Origin: Pseudomonadota bacterium
Lineage (GTDB): Bacteria > Pseudomonadota > Alphaproteobacteria > UBA8366 > JADFVY01
DNA length: 17,891 nt
Assembly (NCBI GenBank): GCA_030671915.1
Contig: DAOVHN010000004.1
Coordinates: 1-17,891, forward strand
Direction: 5' to 3'
Shown here: one piece after another, positions 9,475-17,891 of the stretch
Numbering within the stretch: position 1 is the first letter of the stretch
Layout: every line of letters begins with the position of its first letter
Position numbers and translations under genes: made by a program
The notes under the pieces: model-generated
What the model saw: the letters and a program-made list of their open reading frames with translations, nothing else
The model's database searches: none
Told to the model about the DNA's origin: nothing

Positions 9475-11661
9475 TCAGTCGTGATCGCGGCGCGGGCCAC
9501 GGCGTTCGCCGCCGTCCCGTTTGCCACCACCACCGGACGGGCGGGATTCGCCGACCTGCTCGGTGATGTCATCGCCGGTTGCCTGGTCGACGACGCGCAT
9601 CGACAGGCGGACCTTGCCGCGGTCGTCGATGCCCAGAACCTTGACCTTGACCTCGTCGCCTTCATTGACGACCTCGGTCACGGTCGCCGGGCGACCATCG
9701 TTCAGCTCCGAGATATGGACCAGGCCGTCGCGGCTGCCCATGAAGTTCACGAAGGCGCCGAAATCGACGACCTTCACGACCTTGCCGGTATAGATTACGC
9801 CGACCTCCGGTTCGGCCACGATGCCCTTGATCCATTCGATCGCCCGCTCGCCGGCGTCCTGATCGACGGCCGCGACCTTGATGGTGCCGTCGTCCTCGAT
9901 ATCCACCTTGGCGCCGGTGACCTCGCAGATTTCGCGGATGATCTTGCCGCCGGTTCCAATAACTTCACGGATCTTGTCGCGCGGGATCTGGAAGGTGGTG
10001 ATGCGCGGCGCGTTGGCCGAGACCTCCTCGCGGGCGTCGGTCAGGGCCTTGGCCATCTCGCCGAGAATGTGCAAACGGCCGTCCCTGGCCTGGGCCAGGG
10101 CGATTTTCATGATCTCCTCGGTGATCGAGGTGATCTTGATGTCCATCTGCAGCGAGGTGATGCCCTTATCCGTGCCGGCGACCTTGAAGTCCATGTCGCC
10201 GAGATGGTCCTCGTCGCCAAGGATATCGGAAAGCACGGCGTAATCGTCGTCTTCCTTGATCAGCCCCATGGCGATGCCGGCCACCGGGCGGACCAGGGGA
10301 ACGCCCGAATCCATCAAGGCCAGCGAGGTGCCGCAGACGGTCGCCATCGAGGACGAGCCGTTCGATTCGGTGATCTCGGAGACCACGCGCATCGTGTAGG
10401 GGAAGTCCTCCTTGGTCGGCAGCAGCGGGTGGATCGCCCGCCAGGCCAGCTTGCCATGGCCGATTTCGCGCCGGCCCGGGCTGCGCAGGAAGGAGGCCTC
10501 GCCGACCGAATAGGGCGGGAAGTTGTAATGCAGCATGAAATGCTCGCGATACTCGCCTTCCAGCGCATCGATGATCTGCTCGTCCTGGCCGGTGCCCAGG
10601 GTGTTGACCACAAGCGCCTGGGTTTCGCCGCGGGTGAACAGCGCCGATCCGTGGGCGCGGTCCAGGATGCCGACCTCCGCCACGATTGGGCGTACGGTTT
10701 TGGTGTCTCGGCCGTCGATGCGAATCCCGGTCTTCAGGATATTGCCGCGCACGATTTCCTTTTCCAGCTTCTTGAAAAGGCCCGCCGCCAGTTCGACGTC
10801 GAACTCCTCTTCCGCCATCTGCTTGAGCGCGGCATCCTTGGCCGCGGACACGGCCTCGACGCGCTCCTGCTTGACGGTCTTGGCGTAGGCGTCGCGCAAC
10901 GGTTTCTCGGCGATCTTCCACAGGCGCGTCTTGACCGCATCGACGCCTTCCGTGGGAGCCGGCAGCGGCCAGGGCGCTTTGGCGCAGTCGTCGGCGAAAT
11001 CCATGATGAATTCGATGACTTCGCGGATCGCTTTATGGGCGAAGCCGACGGCGCCCAGCGTGACGTCCTCGTCGAGTTCCTTGATCTCGGACTCGACCAT
11101 CAGCACGCCTTCGATGGTGCCGGCGACGAGCAGGTCCATGTCGGAGGACGGCAGCTCGTCCATCTGCGGGTTCAGGACGTATTGGCCGTCGATATAGCCG
11201 ACGCGCGCGCCGCCAATCGGACCCAGGAACGGGATGCCCGAAATCGTCAGCGCGGCCGAAGTGCCGATAAGGCTGACGACGTCCGGATCGTTCTCCAGGT
11301 CATGCGCCAGTACGGTGCAGATGATCTGGGTTTCGTTACGGAATTCCTTGTGGAACAGCGGCCGGATCGGCCGGTCGATCAGGCGCGAGGTCAGGGTCTC
11401 CTTCTCAGAGGGCCGCCCTTCGCGCTTGAAAAAGCCACCGGGAATTTTGCCGGCGGCGAACGTCTTTTCCTGATAGTTGACCGTCAGCGGGAAAAAATCG
11501 ATTCCCACGCGGGGCGTCTTCTGCGCCACCGCCGTGACAAGTACCTGGGTTCCTCCGTAGGTCACCAGGACAGCCCCGTCCGCCTGGCGCGCGATGCGCC
11601 CGGATTCGAGAATCAGCGTACGACCGCCCCAGGTGGTTTCCTTGCGGGTTATCTTGAACAT
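9475..11661 (-). CDS. pnp: Polyribonucleotide nucleotidyltransferase (PNPase)
   Basis: PNPase degrades RNA 3' to 5' by phosphorolysis as a trimer and is a core degradosome component. The 728-residue product shows both RNase PH folds (about 10-140 and 320-460 onward) joined by a helical linker, with phosphate-site residues in [18 protein letters not shown] (428-444) and metal-binding Asp485 and Asp491 in [14 protein letters not shown] domain (about 554-613, [15 protein letters not shown]) and an S1 domain (about 621-690, [13 protein letters not shown]...DGLVHISEL) follow. The C-terminus (705-728) is a Gly/Arg/Asp-rich tail of low complexity. ATG at 11661 has Shine-Dalgarno AAGGAAG (11667-11673) at 5-base spacing. 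It is the last gene of the nusA operon, 177 bases after rpsO, and its leader contains stem-loops resembling in position the processed, autoregulated leader known from E. coli pnp. Confidence 0.98.
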   Translation of the reverse strand: MFKITRKETTWGGRTLILESGRIARQADGAVLVTYGGTQVLVTAVAQKTPRVGIDFFPLTVNYQEKTFAAGKIPGGFFKREGRPSEKETLTSRLIDRPIRPLFHKEFRNETQIICTVLAHDLENDPDVVSLIGTSAALTISGIPFLGPIGGARVGYIDGQYVLNPQMDELPSSDMDLLVAGTIEGVLMVESEIKELDEDVTLGAVGFAHKAIREVIEFIMDFADDCAKAPWPLPAPTEGVDAVKTRLWKIAEKPLRDAYAKTVKQERVEAVSAAKDAALKQMAEEEFDVELAAGLFKKLEKEIVRGNILKTGIRIDGRDTKTVRPIVAEVGILDRAHGSALFTRGETQALVVNTLGTGQDEQIIDALEGEYREHFMLHYNFPPYSVGEASFLRSPGRREIGHGKLAWRAIHPLLPTKEDFPYTMRVVSEITESNGSSSMATVCGTSLALMDSGVPLVRPVAGIAMGLIKEDDDYAVLSDILGDEDHLGDMDFKVAGTDKGITSLQMDIKITSITEEIMKIALAQARDGRLHILGEMAKALTDAREEVSANAPRITTFQIPRDKIREVIGTGGKIIREICEVTGAKVDIEDDGTIKVAAVDQDAGERAIEWIKGIVAEPEVGVIYTGKVVKVVDFGAFVNFMGSRDGLVHISELNDGRPATVTEVVNEGDEVKVKVLGIDDRGKVRLSMRVVDQATGDDITEQVGESRPSGGGGKRDGGERRGPRRDHD

Positions 11662-11688
11662 AGAGTCTTCCTTTACTTCCGTCCTTCA

Positions 11689-11713
11689 CGCGGGCAGCCG
11701 GATCGCTCCCGCG
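11689..11713 (-). other. Stem-loop in the pnp leader
   Basis: CGCGGG (11689-11694) pairs with CCCGCG (11708-11713). With a one-base bulge, AGC (11696-11698) pairs with GCT (11705-11707), leaving a six-base loop. The structure ends 27 bases upstream of the pnp start codon, just before its ribosome binding site, so it would lie in the mRNA leader. In E. coli the pnp leader hairpin is cut by RNase III and then used by PNPase to repress itself; equivalence here is inference from position only. Confidence 0.45.
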
Positions 11714-11717
11714 GGTA

Positions 11718-11737
11718 ATACCAGGAATTCCTGGTAT
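11718..11737. repeat. Perfect 20-base palindrome in the rpsO-pnp spacer
   Basis: ATACCAGGAATTCCTGGTAT is perfectly self-complementary about the centre of its GAATTC core. As RNA it would fold into an 8-bp stem with an AATT loop; as DNA it could bind a dimeric protein. It lies between the rpsO-proximal hairpin (11745-11777) and the pnp-proximal hairpin (11689-11713), in an AT-rich pocket. No promoter with a convincing -35 is seen around it on the minus strand, although TATACC overlaps its right edge on that strand. Confidence 0.7.
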
Positions 11738-11744
11738 AAATGCT

Positions 11745-11777
11745 GCGGTCGGCATGGCTCATTCCATGCCGCACCGC
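11745..11777 (-). terminator. Stem-loop after rpsO, possible attenuator
   Basis: GCGGT and CGGCATGG (11745-11757) pair with CCATGCCG and ACCGC (11764-11777), giving a 13-bp stem with a single bulged C (11772) and a six-base loop. It lies about 60 bases downstream of the rpsO stop on the minus strand. The bases after it on that strand (AGCATTTAT) are only modestly T-rich, so it would be a weak terminator or a 3'-end stabiliser, analogous in position to the partial terminator between rpsO and pnp in E. coli. The pairing is seen; function is inferred. Confidence 0.4.
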
Positions 11778-11838
11778 TTTCCTGCAACGCACCCCGCCCC
11801 CGGAAAGACGGGCGTGGGCGCGCAAATAGGGACGCGCG

Positions 11839-12108
11839 TCAGCGGCGCAGCCCAAGTTCCTTGATGATGTTGTCGTAGCGCGAGACTTCCTTGCGCTTCA
11901 GATAGTCCAGCAGACTGCGGCGCTGGCCGACCATGGAGATCAGGCCGCGACGGGTGTGAAAGTCTTTCTTGTGCTGGTTCAGATGGTCGGTCAGGTTCTT
12001 GATCCGCTCGGTGAGGATCGCGACCTGGACTTCCGGCGAACCGGTATCGCCCTCTTTGGCGCCAAACTGCTTGATAAGCTCTAGCTTCCGCTCTGCGGTA
12101 ATCGACAT
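11839..12108 (-). CDS. rpsO: 30S ribosomal protein S15
   Basis: S15 is a primary 16S rRNA-binding protein of the central domain and contributes to intersubunit bridging. The 89-residue product is exactly the E. coli length and has the conserved [27 protein letters not shown] and [12 protein letters not shown] segments with the C-terminal LGLRR. The open frame continues upstream to a TTG at 12129 that would overlap the truB stop, but ATG at 12108 has a strong GAGGAGG Shine-Dalgarno (12114-12120) and gives the family N-terminus, so it is chosen. truB ends 17 bases upstream, indicating co-transcription. Confidence 0.98.
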   Translation of the reverse strand: MSITAERKLELIKQFGAKEGDTGSPEVQVAILTERIKNLTDHLNQHKKDFHTRRGLISMVGQRRSLLDYLKRKEVSRYDNIIKELGLRR

Positions 12109-12113
12109 CAAAT

Positions 12114-12120
12114 CCTCCTC
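12114..12120 (-). promoter_or_regulatory. Strong ribosome binding site of rpsO
   Basis: The minus strand reads GAGGAGG here, five bases before the ATG at 12106-12108. It decides the rpsO start against the longer TTG frame from 12129, and it is the strongest Shine-Dalgarno sequence in the operon, consistent with high demand for a ribosomal protein. Confidence 0.85.
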
Positions 12121-12125
12121 GGATT

Positions 12126-13052
12126 TCAAAGGTTCAACACGCGAACGGGCTGGATTTCTCCGGCGGTATAGCGCACCAGGGCAACGGGTTTTCCGTCCGC
12201 CATGGCAAGGGCCGTATCGCCGTTTTCAAGATCGGCAATGCGGTCCAGATCGGCCTTCCGCAACAGGGAAACTGCCTGCCCGTTTCGTAAACGTCCTGCT
12301 TCAATTTCGGTCACGGCCAGAGCCGGGATGTCGTCCAGCGCGGTCTCGACCGGCAGCAGGTACTCACAAGCGGCGGCAACATGCATATTTTCGCCCAGTT
12401 CGTCCAGCGAAATCGCACTTTTTTCGTCAAATGGACCCACCCGGGTGCGGCGCAGGGCCACCAGATGCCCCACTGTGCCCAGGGCCAGCGCAATATCGCG
12501 CGCCAGCGCCCGGATATAGGTGCCCTTGCCGCAGACCGCCTCGAATATCGCGTGGTCCGCGTCGGGCATTTCCAGCAGCCGCAATTCCTCGATCGTGACC
12601 ATGCGCGGCGGCATCTCCGGCGCCTCGCCCTGGCGCGCCAGGTCGTAGGCCCGCTTGCCGCCCAGCTTGATGGCCGAGAAGGCTGGCGGGATTTGCTCGA
12701 TCTTGCCGGTAAACCGCTCCAGTATCGCCTCGATCGCGGCGCGGTCCGGGCGTGCGTCCGATTGTGCGATTACCTTGCCGTCCCGGTCCTCGGTATCGGT
12801 CGCGATACCCCAGCGGGCGGTGAAACGATAGTGCTTCACCCCGTCCACCACATATGAAACGGTTTTGGTGGCCTCGCCCAGCGCGATCGGCAGGATGCCG
12901 GTGGCGAAGGGGTCCAGTGTGCCGCCGTGGCCCGCCTTGGCCGCATCCAGCCGGCGTTTCACCGCGCCGACGGCGGCGGTCGAGGTCATGCCTTCCGGTT
13001 TGTCCAGGACTATCCAGCCATGGACCGGCTGGCCCCTGCGCTTACGCCCCAT
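12126..13052 (-). CDS. truB: tRNA pseudouridine(55) synthase TruB
   Basis: TruB converts U55 to pseudouridine in the T-arm of tRNAs and also acts as a tRNA-folding chaperone. The 308-residue product (E. coli 314) has the N-terminal [13 protein letters not shown] motif, the catalytic Asp47 in [15 protein letters not shown], the [19 protein letters not shown] strand and [14 protein letters not shown]. The shorter C-terminal part (about 250-308) is where the PUA-like RNA-binding domain sits in the family. The ATG at 13052 lies inside the end of rbfA: the two genes overlap by 11 bases, which suggests translational coupling. Confidence 0.97.
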   Translation of the reverse strand: MGRKRRGQPVHGWIVLDKPEGMTSTAAVGAVKRRLDAAKAGHGGTLDPFATGILPIALGEATKTVSYVVDGVKHYRFTARWGIATDTEDRDGKVIAQSDARPDRAAIEAILERFTGKIEQIPPAFSAIKLGGKRAYDLARQGEAPEMPPRMVTIEELRLLEMPDADHAIFEAVCGKGTYIRALARDIALALGTVGHLVALRRTRVGPFDEKSAISLDELGENMHVAAACEYLLPVETALDDIPALAVTEIEAGRLRNGQAVSLLRKADLDRIADLENGDTALAMADGKPVALVRYTAGEIQPVRVLNL

Positions 13053-13455
13053 CGTCCGTGTCGTCCCTGACCAGATCGCGGGCGATATCCGGGCGGCGCA
13101 GCATGGATTCGATGTGCTCGGCCTCGCTGAACACCTGGTCCAGTTCGAAGTGAAGCTTTGGCGTGAATTTCATGGTGATGCGCCGCCCGACCTCATGGCT
13201 CAGATAGGGCGCCGCATGATTCAGGGCGCCGACGATCTCGACTACGTTTCCCGCGCCCCCCAGCGGCATCACGAAAACCGTGGCGTGTCGCATGTCCGGG
13301 CTGGGCCGGACCTCGGAAACGGTGATCGACTTGCCGGCCAGCGCTGGGTCGTGCAAATCGCCGCGTCCGAGAAGTTCCGCCAGTATGTGGCGCAATTCCT
13401 CACCGACGCGCAGCTGTCGCTGGCTCGGCGCCTTTCCCTTTTTTTTCCTGCTCAT
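13042..13455 (-). CDS. rbfA: 30S ribosome-binding factor RbfA
   Basis: RbfA binds the 30S subunit during late maturation and helps 16S rRNA 5'-end processing, particularly in the cold. The 137-residue product (E. coli 133) has the single KH-like fold with RQLRVGEELRHILAELL near the start, ITVSEVRPSPDMRHATVFV in the middle and KFTPKLHFELD near the end, all family landmarks. It starts with a Lys-rich MSRKKKGK segment. The ATG at 13455 has only a weak GGAA before it and is directly preceded by a strong GC stem-loop (13467-13493), so translation may depend on structure or on ribosomes from infB. The stop codon lies inside truB. Confidence 0.95.
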   Translation of the reverse strand: MSRKKKGKAPSQRQLRVGEELRHILAELLGRGDLHDPALAGKSITVSEVRPSPDMRHATVFVMPLGGAGNVVEIVGALNHAAPYLSHEVGRRITMKFTPKLHFELDQVFSEAEHIESMLRRPDIARDLVRDDTDDGA

Positions 13456-13466
13456 GGGATTCCAAT

Positions 13467-13493
13467 CGCCGGCCGGAATAAACCCGGCCGGCG
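13467..13493 (-). other. Strong GC stem-loop just upstream of the rbfA start
   Basis: CGCCGGCCGG (13467-13476) and CCGGCCGGCG (13484-13493) form a perfect 10-bp stem with a seven-base loop. On the minus strand the stem ends 11 bases before the rbfA ATG and starts 17 bases after the infB stop. The bases following on that strand are ATTGGAA, not a T-run, so it is unlikely to be an intrinsic terminator. It may block exonucleases on the infB transcript, be a processing site, or limit ribosome access to rbfA. Confidence 0.7.
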
Positions 13494-13510
13494 CCTTGTC
13501 AGTAATAATC

Positions 13511-16036
13511 TCAAAGCTCGCGCGCGATTTCCTCGACCTCGAAGGCTTCGATCACATCGCCGACCTTGATGTCCTCGTAGTTTTCGAACGCCATGCCGCA
13601 CTCATACCCGTGCTGTACCTCGCGGACTTCGTCCTTGAAGCGCTTCAGCGTCTTCAGCTTGCCTTCGTGGATCACCACATCGTCGCGCAGCAGGCGGACG
13701 CCGGCGCCACGCTTGATTACGCCATCCGTGATGAAACAACCGGCCACCTTGCCGGCCTTGGTGATGTTGAACACCTCGCGGATTTCCGCGTTGCCCAGGA
13801 ACTTCTCGCGAAGCTCCGGCGCCAGCATGCCGCTCAGCATCGCCTTGATGTCGTCCAGCGCGTTGTAGATGATCGAATAGTAGCGGATATCAACCCCGTC
13901 CCGCTTGGCCAACTCGCGGGCCTGCGGGTTGGCGCGCACATTGAAGCCGATGATCAGGCCGCCGGAAGCACGCGCCAGCGTCACGTCGGATTCGGTGATG
14001 CCGCCGACGGCGCTGTGCAGCATCTGCACCTTGACCTCGTCGGTGGACAGCTTGTCGAAGGAAGCGGCGATCGCCTCCACGGACCCTTGCGCATCGGCCT
14101 TGACCACCACCGGCAGTTCGCTGGCCGTACCCTCCTTGATCTGGGTGAACATCTGTTCCAGGGTGCCGCGCTCGCCTGCGGCGCTGCGCTTGTCGCGCTC
14201 CATGCGCTGGCGGTATTCGGTGATCTCGCGCGCCCGGGCCTCGTCCTCGACGACGGCGAAATCATCGCCCGCCAACGGGGTGCCCTGGAAGCCGAGAACC
14301 TCGACCGGTATGGAGGGACCGGTGCTATCGACACTGGCGCCGTGATCGTCCATCAGGGCGCGCACGCGGCCCCATTCGCCGCCGGCGATGAATATATCGC
14401 CCACGTTCAGGGTGCCGCGCTGGACCAGGACGGTTGCGACCGAGCCGCGCCCGCGTTCCTGGCGCGCCTCGACGATGGTGCCGTATGCCGTGCGGTTCGG
14501 ATTTGCCTGCAGTTCCAGAATTTCCGCCTGCAGGAGGATCGCCTCCTCCAGCTTGTCCAGGTTCATCTTCTTGGTGGCCGAGACTTCCACATCCTGCACC
14601 TCGCCGCCCATGCTTTCGACGACGACCTCATGCTGCAGCAGTTCGTTGCGCACCCGGTTGGGGTCGGCGTCCGGCTTGTCCATCTTGTTGATCGCGATGA
14701 TCATCGGCACTTCCGCCGCCTGGGCATGGCGGATCGCCTCGATGGTCTGCGGCTGCACGCCGTCGTCGGCCGCGACCACCAGCACCACGATATCGGTTGC
14801 CTGGGCGCCGCGGGCGCGCATGTTGGTGAAGGCCTCATGGCCCGGTGTGTCCAGGAAGGTGATCTGCTGCCCATCCGAAAGCGATACGCGATAGGCGCCA
14901 ATATGCTGGGTGATGCCACCAGCCTCGCCGGACACCACGTCGGTTTCGCGCAGCGCATCCAGCAGCGAGGTTTTGCCGTGGTCGACATGGCCCATGACGG
15001 TGACCACCGGCGCGCGAGGCTTCATGTCCTCTGGTTTGTCCTCGATGCCCTCGATACCGATTTCCACGTCCGCCTCCGATACGCGTTTTACCTTGTGGCC
15101 GAATTCGTTGACCACCAGTTCCGCCGTGTCGGCGTCTATGGTCTCGTTGATGGTTGCCATTATATCCAGCTTCATCAGGGCTTTAACGACTTCCGCGCCA
15201 CGCGCGGCCATGCGGTTTGCCAAGTCGGACACGGTAATGGTTTCGGGCACGATCACTTCGCGCACGATTTTTTTGATACTGTCGGGATCGGTCGCCCTCT
15301 GGCGCTGCTTTTCCTTTTCCCTCGCGCGCCGCAGCGCGGCCATGCTCCGGCCTCGCTTTTCGTCATCGCCGTCCAGCGCCCTGCTGATGGTCAGTTTGCC
15401 GGCGCGCCGGCGCGGTTCCTGGCGGCTGCGCGCGGGCGCCGGCTTTTCGACCTTGGTCTTGACGCGATGCTTGGCAGGCGCCTCCGCCTCGATGACGGGT
15501 TCGGTCGCGAGTACCGGTTCCGGCTGCGCCGGCTGCACGCGCGCTTCCGCGGCCTTGCGGCGGGCCGCTTCTTCCTCGGCCTTGCGGCTGGCTTCCCCTT
15601 CCGCGGCGCTCCGGCGGGCTTCCTCTTCCTCCTGGAGTCGGCGCTGCGATTCTTCCTGCGCCGCCCGGCGCGCGGCGTCCTCCGCCTCGTGCTTGGCCTG
15701 GAGATCGACCAGCCGTTGCTTTTCGTCCTCCACCGCCGCGCCCTTTAGCGCCCGGACGCGCGCCTCGCGCTCCCGGTCGGTCAGGTTGCGGAGCGCCGGC
15801 GCCGCTTCCGGTTTCTCCGGTTCGGCCGCCGCCGCCTGACGGCTAACGGCCGTCATTTTGCCGCCGGCACCGCGTTCGAAGGTCCGCTTGCGTTTCACCT
15901 CGACCGCGACTTTCTTGGTTCGGCCGTGGCTGAAGCTCTGGCTTACCTGGCCTGCGTCGACTGTCTTCTTCAGTTCGAGGCGACCCGGCTTGCGCAGCGT
16001 CAGCTTGCTTTCCGTTTCTTCTTTCTTGTCAGTCAT
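13511..16036 (-). CDS. infB: Translation initiation factor IF-2
   Basis: IF2 is the GTPase that places initiator tRNA in the 30S P site and promotes 50S joining. The 841-residue product begins with the IF2-associated segment (about 10-55: KLTLRK...[11 protein letters not shown]), then a Glu/Arg/Ala-rich region of likely helix (85-170) and a basic proline-rich stretch (170-245). An IF2-N-like domain follows (about 250-325), then the GTPase domain with G1 GHVDHGKT (349-356), a [10 protein letters not shown] switch I (373-382), G3 DTPGH (396-400), G4 NKMD (450-453) and G5 SAT (486-488). Domains II to IV complete the protein. ATG at 16036 has GAGGA at 5-base spacing. An internal ATG (codon 232, 15341-15343) has GCGAGG 7 bases upstream and could start a shorter isoform. 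ylxR ends 21 bases upstream. Confidence 0.98.
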   Translation of the reverse strand: MTDKKEETESKLTLRKPGRLELKKTVDAGQVSQSFSHGRTKKVAVEVKRKRTFERGAGGKMTAVSRQAAAAEPEKPEAAPALRNLTDREREARVRALKGAAVEDEKQRLVDLQAKHEAEDAARRAAQEESQRRLQEEEEARRSAAEGEASRKAEEEAARRKAAEARVQPAQPEPVLATEPVIEAEAPAKHRVKTKVEKPAPARSRQEPRRRAGKLTISRALDGDDEKRGRSMAALRRAREKEKQRQRATDPDSIKKIVREVIVPETITVSDLANRMAARGAEVVKALMKLDIMATINETIDADTAELVVNEFGHKVKRVSEADVEIGIEGIEDKPEDMKPRAPVVTVMGHVDHGKTSLLDALRETDVVSGEAGGITQHIGAYRVSLSDGQQITFLDTPGHEAFTNMRARGAQATDIVVLVVAADDGVQPQTIEAIRHAQAAEVPMIIAINKMDKPDADPNRVRNELLQHEVVVESMGGEVQDVEVSATKKMNLDKLEEAILLQAEILELQANPNRTAYGTIVEARQERGRGSVATVLVQRGTLNVGDIFIAGGEWGRVRALMDDHGASVDSTGPSIPVEVLGFQGTPLAGDDFAVVEDEARAREITEYRQRMERDKRSAAGERGTLEQMFTQIKEGTASELPVVVKADAQGSVEAIAASFDKLSTDEVKVQMLHSAVGGITESDVTLARASGGLIIGFNVRANPQARELAKRDGVDIRYYSIIYNALDDIKAMLSGMLAPELREKFLGNAEIREVFNITKAGKVAGCFITDGVIKRGAGVRLLRDDVVIHEGKLKTLKRFKDEVREVQHGYECGMAFENYEDIKVGDVIEAFEVEEIAREL

Positions 16037-16057
16037 TCCAGTCCTCGTTCACGGCCG

Positions 16058-16672
16058 TTACGCCCGGAAACCTTTTAGTTTCCGTGCTTCCAGTTCGAAT
16101 TTCCCAGCCAGCGCGCCGGGCGCCAGCACAGCATGGACCGCTTGATCGCGTCCAAAGGCGCGACCCATCTCGTCGCTCGTCAAACAGTCCTGGACAGTTA
16201 TGCCGGGGGCCAAGCGCCTTAGTTTTTCACGCCCGTCCGCGGCGCCGTCGCGCGCCGCCAGCAGAATCGCCGCCTGTTCCCGTTTCAGCCAGGCGCGGAC
16301 CTTCTCGAATCCCGCTACAGCCTGGCCGGCGCGGCGCGCCAGCCCGATCGTCTCGATGCATCGGGCGACAAGAAGCTCTTCGATTTTCCGGTCCAGTTCA
16401 GGATCTATTTCCAGCGGTCTGCGCGCCGCCCGCGCAAAAAGCTTGCGCGAACAGGCCGTCTTAACGCTATCGCGGTCCGCGCTCAACCATATTCCGCGGC
16501 CGGGTGCCCGACCGGTTATGTCGGGGATAAGGTGTCCCGAAGGGTCGACGACGAAACGCAGAAGGTCCTCTCTCGCGCGCACTTCGCCGGTGACGATACA
16601 GCGACGCTGTACCGTCCGGCTATCCGCGGGCGCCGCTGTACGCGGCGTATCATGGCGAAGGCCTGCCTGCAT
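16058..16672 (-). CDS. YlxR (DUF448) protein with C-terminal L7Ae-like domain
   Basis: This is the small RNA-binding-type protein found between nusA and infB. Residues about 20-90 are the YlxR domain: RRCIVTGEVRAREDLLRFVV, GHLIPDITGRAPGRGIWLS and a Lys/Phe-containing helix. Residues about 93-200 (DRKIEELLVARCIETIGLARRAGQAVAGFEKV...) resemble the L7Ae/L30e-like fold that Firmicutes encode as the separate neighbouring gene ylxQ, so this looks like a natural YlxR-YlxQ fusion. The molecular role is not firmly established; RNA or nucleoid binding has been proposed for relatives. ATG at 16672 has GGAGGAAG (16683-16690) at 10-base spacing, plus an AGGA immediately adjacent. It lies 28 bases after nusA and 21 before infB, so it is inside the operon. 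Confidence 0.92.
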   Translation of the reverse strand: MQAGLRHDTPRTAAPADSRTVQRRCIVTGEVRAREDLLRFVVDPSGHLIPDITGRAPGRGIWLSADRDSVKTACSRKLFARAARRPLEIDPELDRKIEELLVARCIETIGLARRAGQAVAGFEKVRAWLKREQAAILLAARDGAADGREKLRRLAPGITVQDCLTSDEMGRAFGRDQAVHAVLAPGALAGKFELEARKLKGFRA

Positions 16673-16700
16673 TTCCTGTGTTCTTCCTCCGGGCCATTGT

Positions 16701-17891
16701 TCAGGTGCTCACGCCGTCGCTCGGCGCCGCTTCCTGCTCGTCTATGCTATCGCCCTCGTTCTCGTCCACGGCGTTTGCGGCGGCCAGCTCTTCCGCGCTG
16801 AACCAGCCTGCCTGAACGCGAGCAGCCATAATCATGTTGTTCGCTTCTTCGGTCGAAAGATCGAAACTGCCAAGGAACGCATCCTCGCCCGAGGTCAACT
16901 CGTCCGACGCCAGATCCGCGAAATCCTCGACCGTTTTCACACCGGCCTCGCCCAGCGCGACCAGCATGCCGGCGGTCAGGCCAGGAACCTCGGAAAGATC
17001 GTCCTCGACGCCCAGTTCGCGCCGGCGCGCGGTCAGCCGCTCGGCTTCTTCCTCCAGGAAGTTACCGGCGCGGGCTTTCAATTCAGCGCCGACTTCCTCG
17101 TCGAAGCCCTCTATTTCCGTCAGGTCTTCAACTGGCACATAGGCGATTTCCTCGATCGACGTGAAACCTTCGGTGACCAGCAGATGGGCAATGACGTCGT
17201 CCACGTCCAGCGCCGTTATGAAGCGCTCGCTGCGTTCGTGGAATTCGGCCTGGCGCCGCTCGGATTCCTGCTCCTCGGTCAGGATGTCGATATCCCAGCC
17301 GCTCAGCATCGAGGCCAGACGTACATTCTGGCCGCGTCGTCCGATCGCCAGGCTCAACTGATCGTCGGGCACCACCACCTCGATTTTGCGGGTGTCCTCG
17401 TCGAGCACGACCTTGGCCACTTCGGCCGGGGCCAGCGCGTTGACCACGAAGGTCGCGGGATCGGGCGACCAGGGAATGATGTCGATCTTTTCGCCCTGCA
17501 GTTCGGCGACGACCGCCTGGACACGGCTGCCGCGCATGCCGACGCAGGCGCCGACCGGGTCGATGCTGCCGTCGTTGGAGAGAACGGCGATCTTGGCGCG
17601 GCTGCCCGGGTCGCGGGCGACGGCTTTTATTTCGATTATGCCGTCATAAATCTCGGGCACTTCCTGGGCGAACAGCTTGGCCAGGAATTCCGGGTGGCTG
17701 CGCGACAGGAAAATCTGCGGACCGCGCTGTTCGCTGCGCACGTCGTAGATATAGGCGCGCACACGGTCGCCGCGGCGGAAACTTTCACGGGGCAGCACCT
17801 CGTCGCGGCGCAACACCGCCTCGCCCCGGCCCAGATCGACGGTTACCGTGCCGAACTCGAAACGCTTGACCAGACCGTTGACGATTTCGCC
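16701..17891 (-). CDS. nusA: Transcription termination/antitermination factor NusA (5' end outside window)
   Basis: NusA binds RNA polymerase and nascent RNA to modulate pausing, termination and antitermination. Only the last 396 codons are present; the reading frame stays open to the right edge, so roughly the N-terminal polymerase-binding domain is missing. The visible part begins in the S1 domain (GEIVNGLVKRFEFGTVTVDLG), continues through KH1 (IEIKAVARDPGSRAKIAV, DPVGACVGMRGSRVQAVV) and KH2 (LAIGRRGQNVRLAS, SGWDIDILT), and ends in an acidic C-terminal region with two helix-hairpin-helix-like repeats (VEDLTEIEGFDEEVGAELK and LSEVPGLTAGMLVALGEAG). A GTG at 17816 could be mistaken for a start, but the conserved frame upstream of it shows it is internal. 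The gene leads the minus-strand operon as seen here. Confidence 0.98.
   Translation of the reverse strand, partial: GEIVNGLVKRFEFGTVTVDLGRGEAVLRRDEVLPRESFRRGDRVRAYIYDVRSEQRGPQIFLSRSHPEFLAKLFAQEVPEIYDGIIEIKAVARDPGSRAKIAVLSNDGSIDPVGACVGMRGSRVQAVVAELQGEKIDIIPWSPDPATFVVNALAPAEVAKVVLDEDTRKIEVVVPDDQLSLAIGRRGQNVRLASMLSGWDIDILTEEQESERRQAEFHERSERFITALDVDDVIAHLLVTEGFTSIEEIAYVPVEDLTEIEGFDEEVGAELKARAGNFLEEEAERLTARRRELGVEDDLSEVPGLTAGMLVALGEAGVKTVEDFADLASDELTSGEDAFLGSFDLSTEEANNMIMAARVQAGWFSAEELAAANAVDENEGDSIDEQEAAPSDGVST

Noticed and set aside
9481..11718. 745-codon open frame on the plus strand opposite pnp
   Set aside because: It runs codon-for-codon antisense to pnp. It is open because pnp uses no TTA, CTA or TCA codons, as expected in a GC-rich genome. 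The PNPase reading has complete domains, a ribosome site and a terminator; the antisense product has no recognisable motif.
12109..12129. Seven-codon N-terminal extension of rpsO starting at TTG 12129
   Set aside because: It would overlap the truB stop, lacks a ribosome site, and departs from the S15 N-terminus; the ATG at 12108 with GAGGAGG upstream is far better.
13280..15748. 822-codon open frame on the plus strand opposite infB and part of rbfA
   Set aside because: Codon-aligned antisense shadow of IF2, with composition dominated by His, Asp, Leu and Arg as such shadows are. No ribosome site or family motif supports it.
17814..17816. GTG as the start of a 371-residue NusA-like gene
   Set aside because: Conserved S1-domain sequence continues in the same frame upstream to the window edge, so this is an internal valine codon of a gene cut by the window.

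Overview
This window is ordinary, GC-rich core chromosome from a proteobacterium, most likely an alphaproteobacterium. I judge that from protein flavour and gene order rather than any search: the FabI N-terminus, the DnaA region around residues 275-300, a single YlxR-plus-L7Ae-like gene between nusA and infB, IF2 and NusA of the long alphaproteobacterial type, and an extragenic palindrome of a kind I recall from many alphaproteobacterial genomes. I cannot name a genus.

Left half (plus strand): the classical replication block dnaA - dnaN - recF - gyrB (177-6572), followed without a strand switch by an unsaturated fatty acid block fabA - fabB - fabI (6669-9266). DnaA initiates replication, DnaN is the sliding clamp, RecF loads recombinase at gaps, and GyrB is the ATPase subunit of gyrase. 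FabA makes and isomerises the trans-2 C10 intermediate, FabB elongates the cis-3 product, and FabI carries out the last reduction of each elongation cycle. dnaN and recF are 8 bases apart and recF and gyrB 23, so those three look co-transcribed. dnaA and dnaN are separated by 236 bases and gyrB and fabA by 96, so extra promoters may lie in those gaps.

Right half (minus strand, read from the right edge leftwards): the translation/RNA operon nusA (its 5' end lies outside the window) - ylxR/L7Ae-like - infB - rbfA - truB - rpsO - pnp. It combines transcription elongation control (NusA), initiation factor 2, 30S maturation (RbfA, S15), tRNA pseudouridylation (TruB) and RNA decay (PNPase). Gaps are short or genes overlap, except rpsO-pnp (177 bases, three stem-loops) and infB-rbfA (55 bases, one strong stem-loop). 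pnp ends in a clear intrinsic terminator.

The two operons converge at 9267-9474. That gap holds a 109-base imperfect palindrome of interspersed-repeat type and the pnp terminator. I found no mobile element, CRISPR array, tRNA, rRNA, phage or defence gene, and no new multi-gene system. The items most worth a second look are non-coding: the hairpin/promoter at the left edge, the convergent palindrome, the three-hairpin rpsO-pnp spacer with its perfect 20-base palindrome, and the hairpin abutting the rbfA start. Very long antisense open frames (for example 9481-11718 and 13280-15748 on the plus strand) are explained by codon usage and are not annotated.
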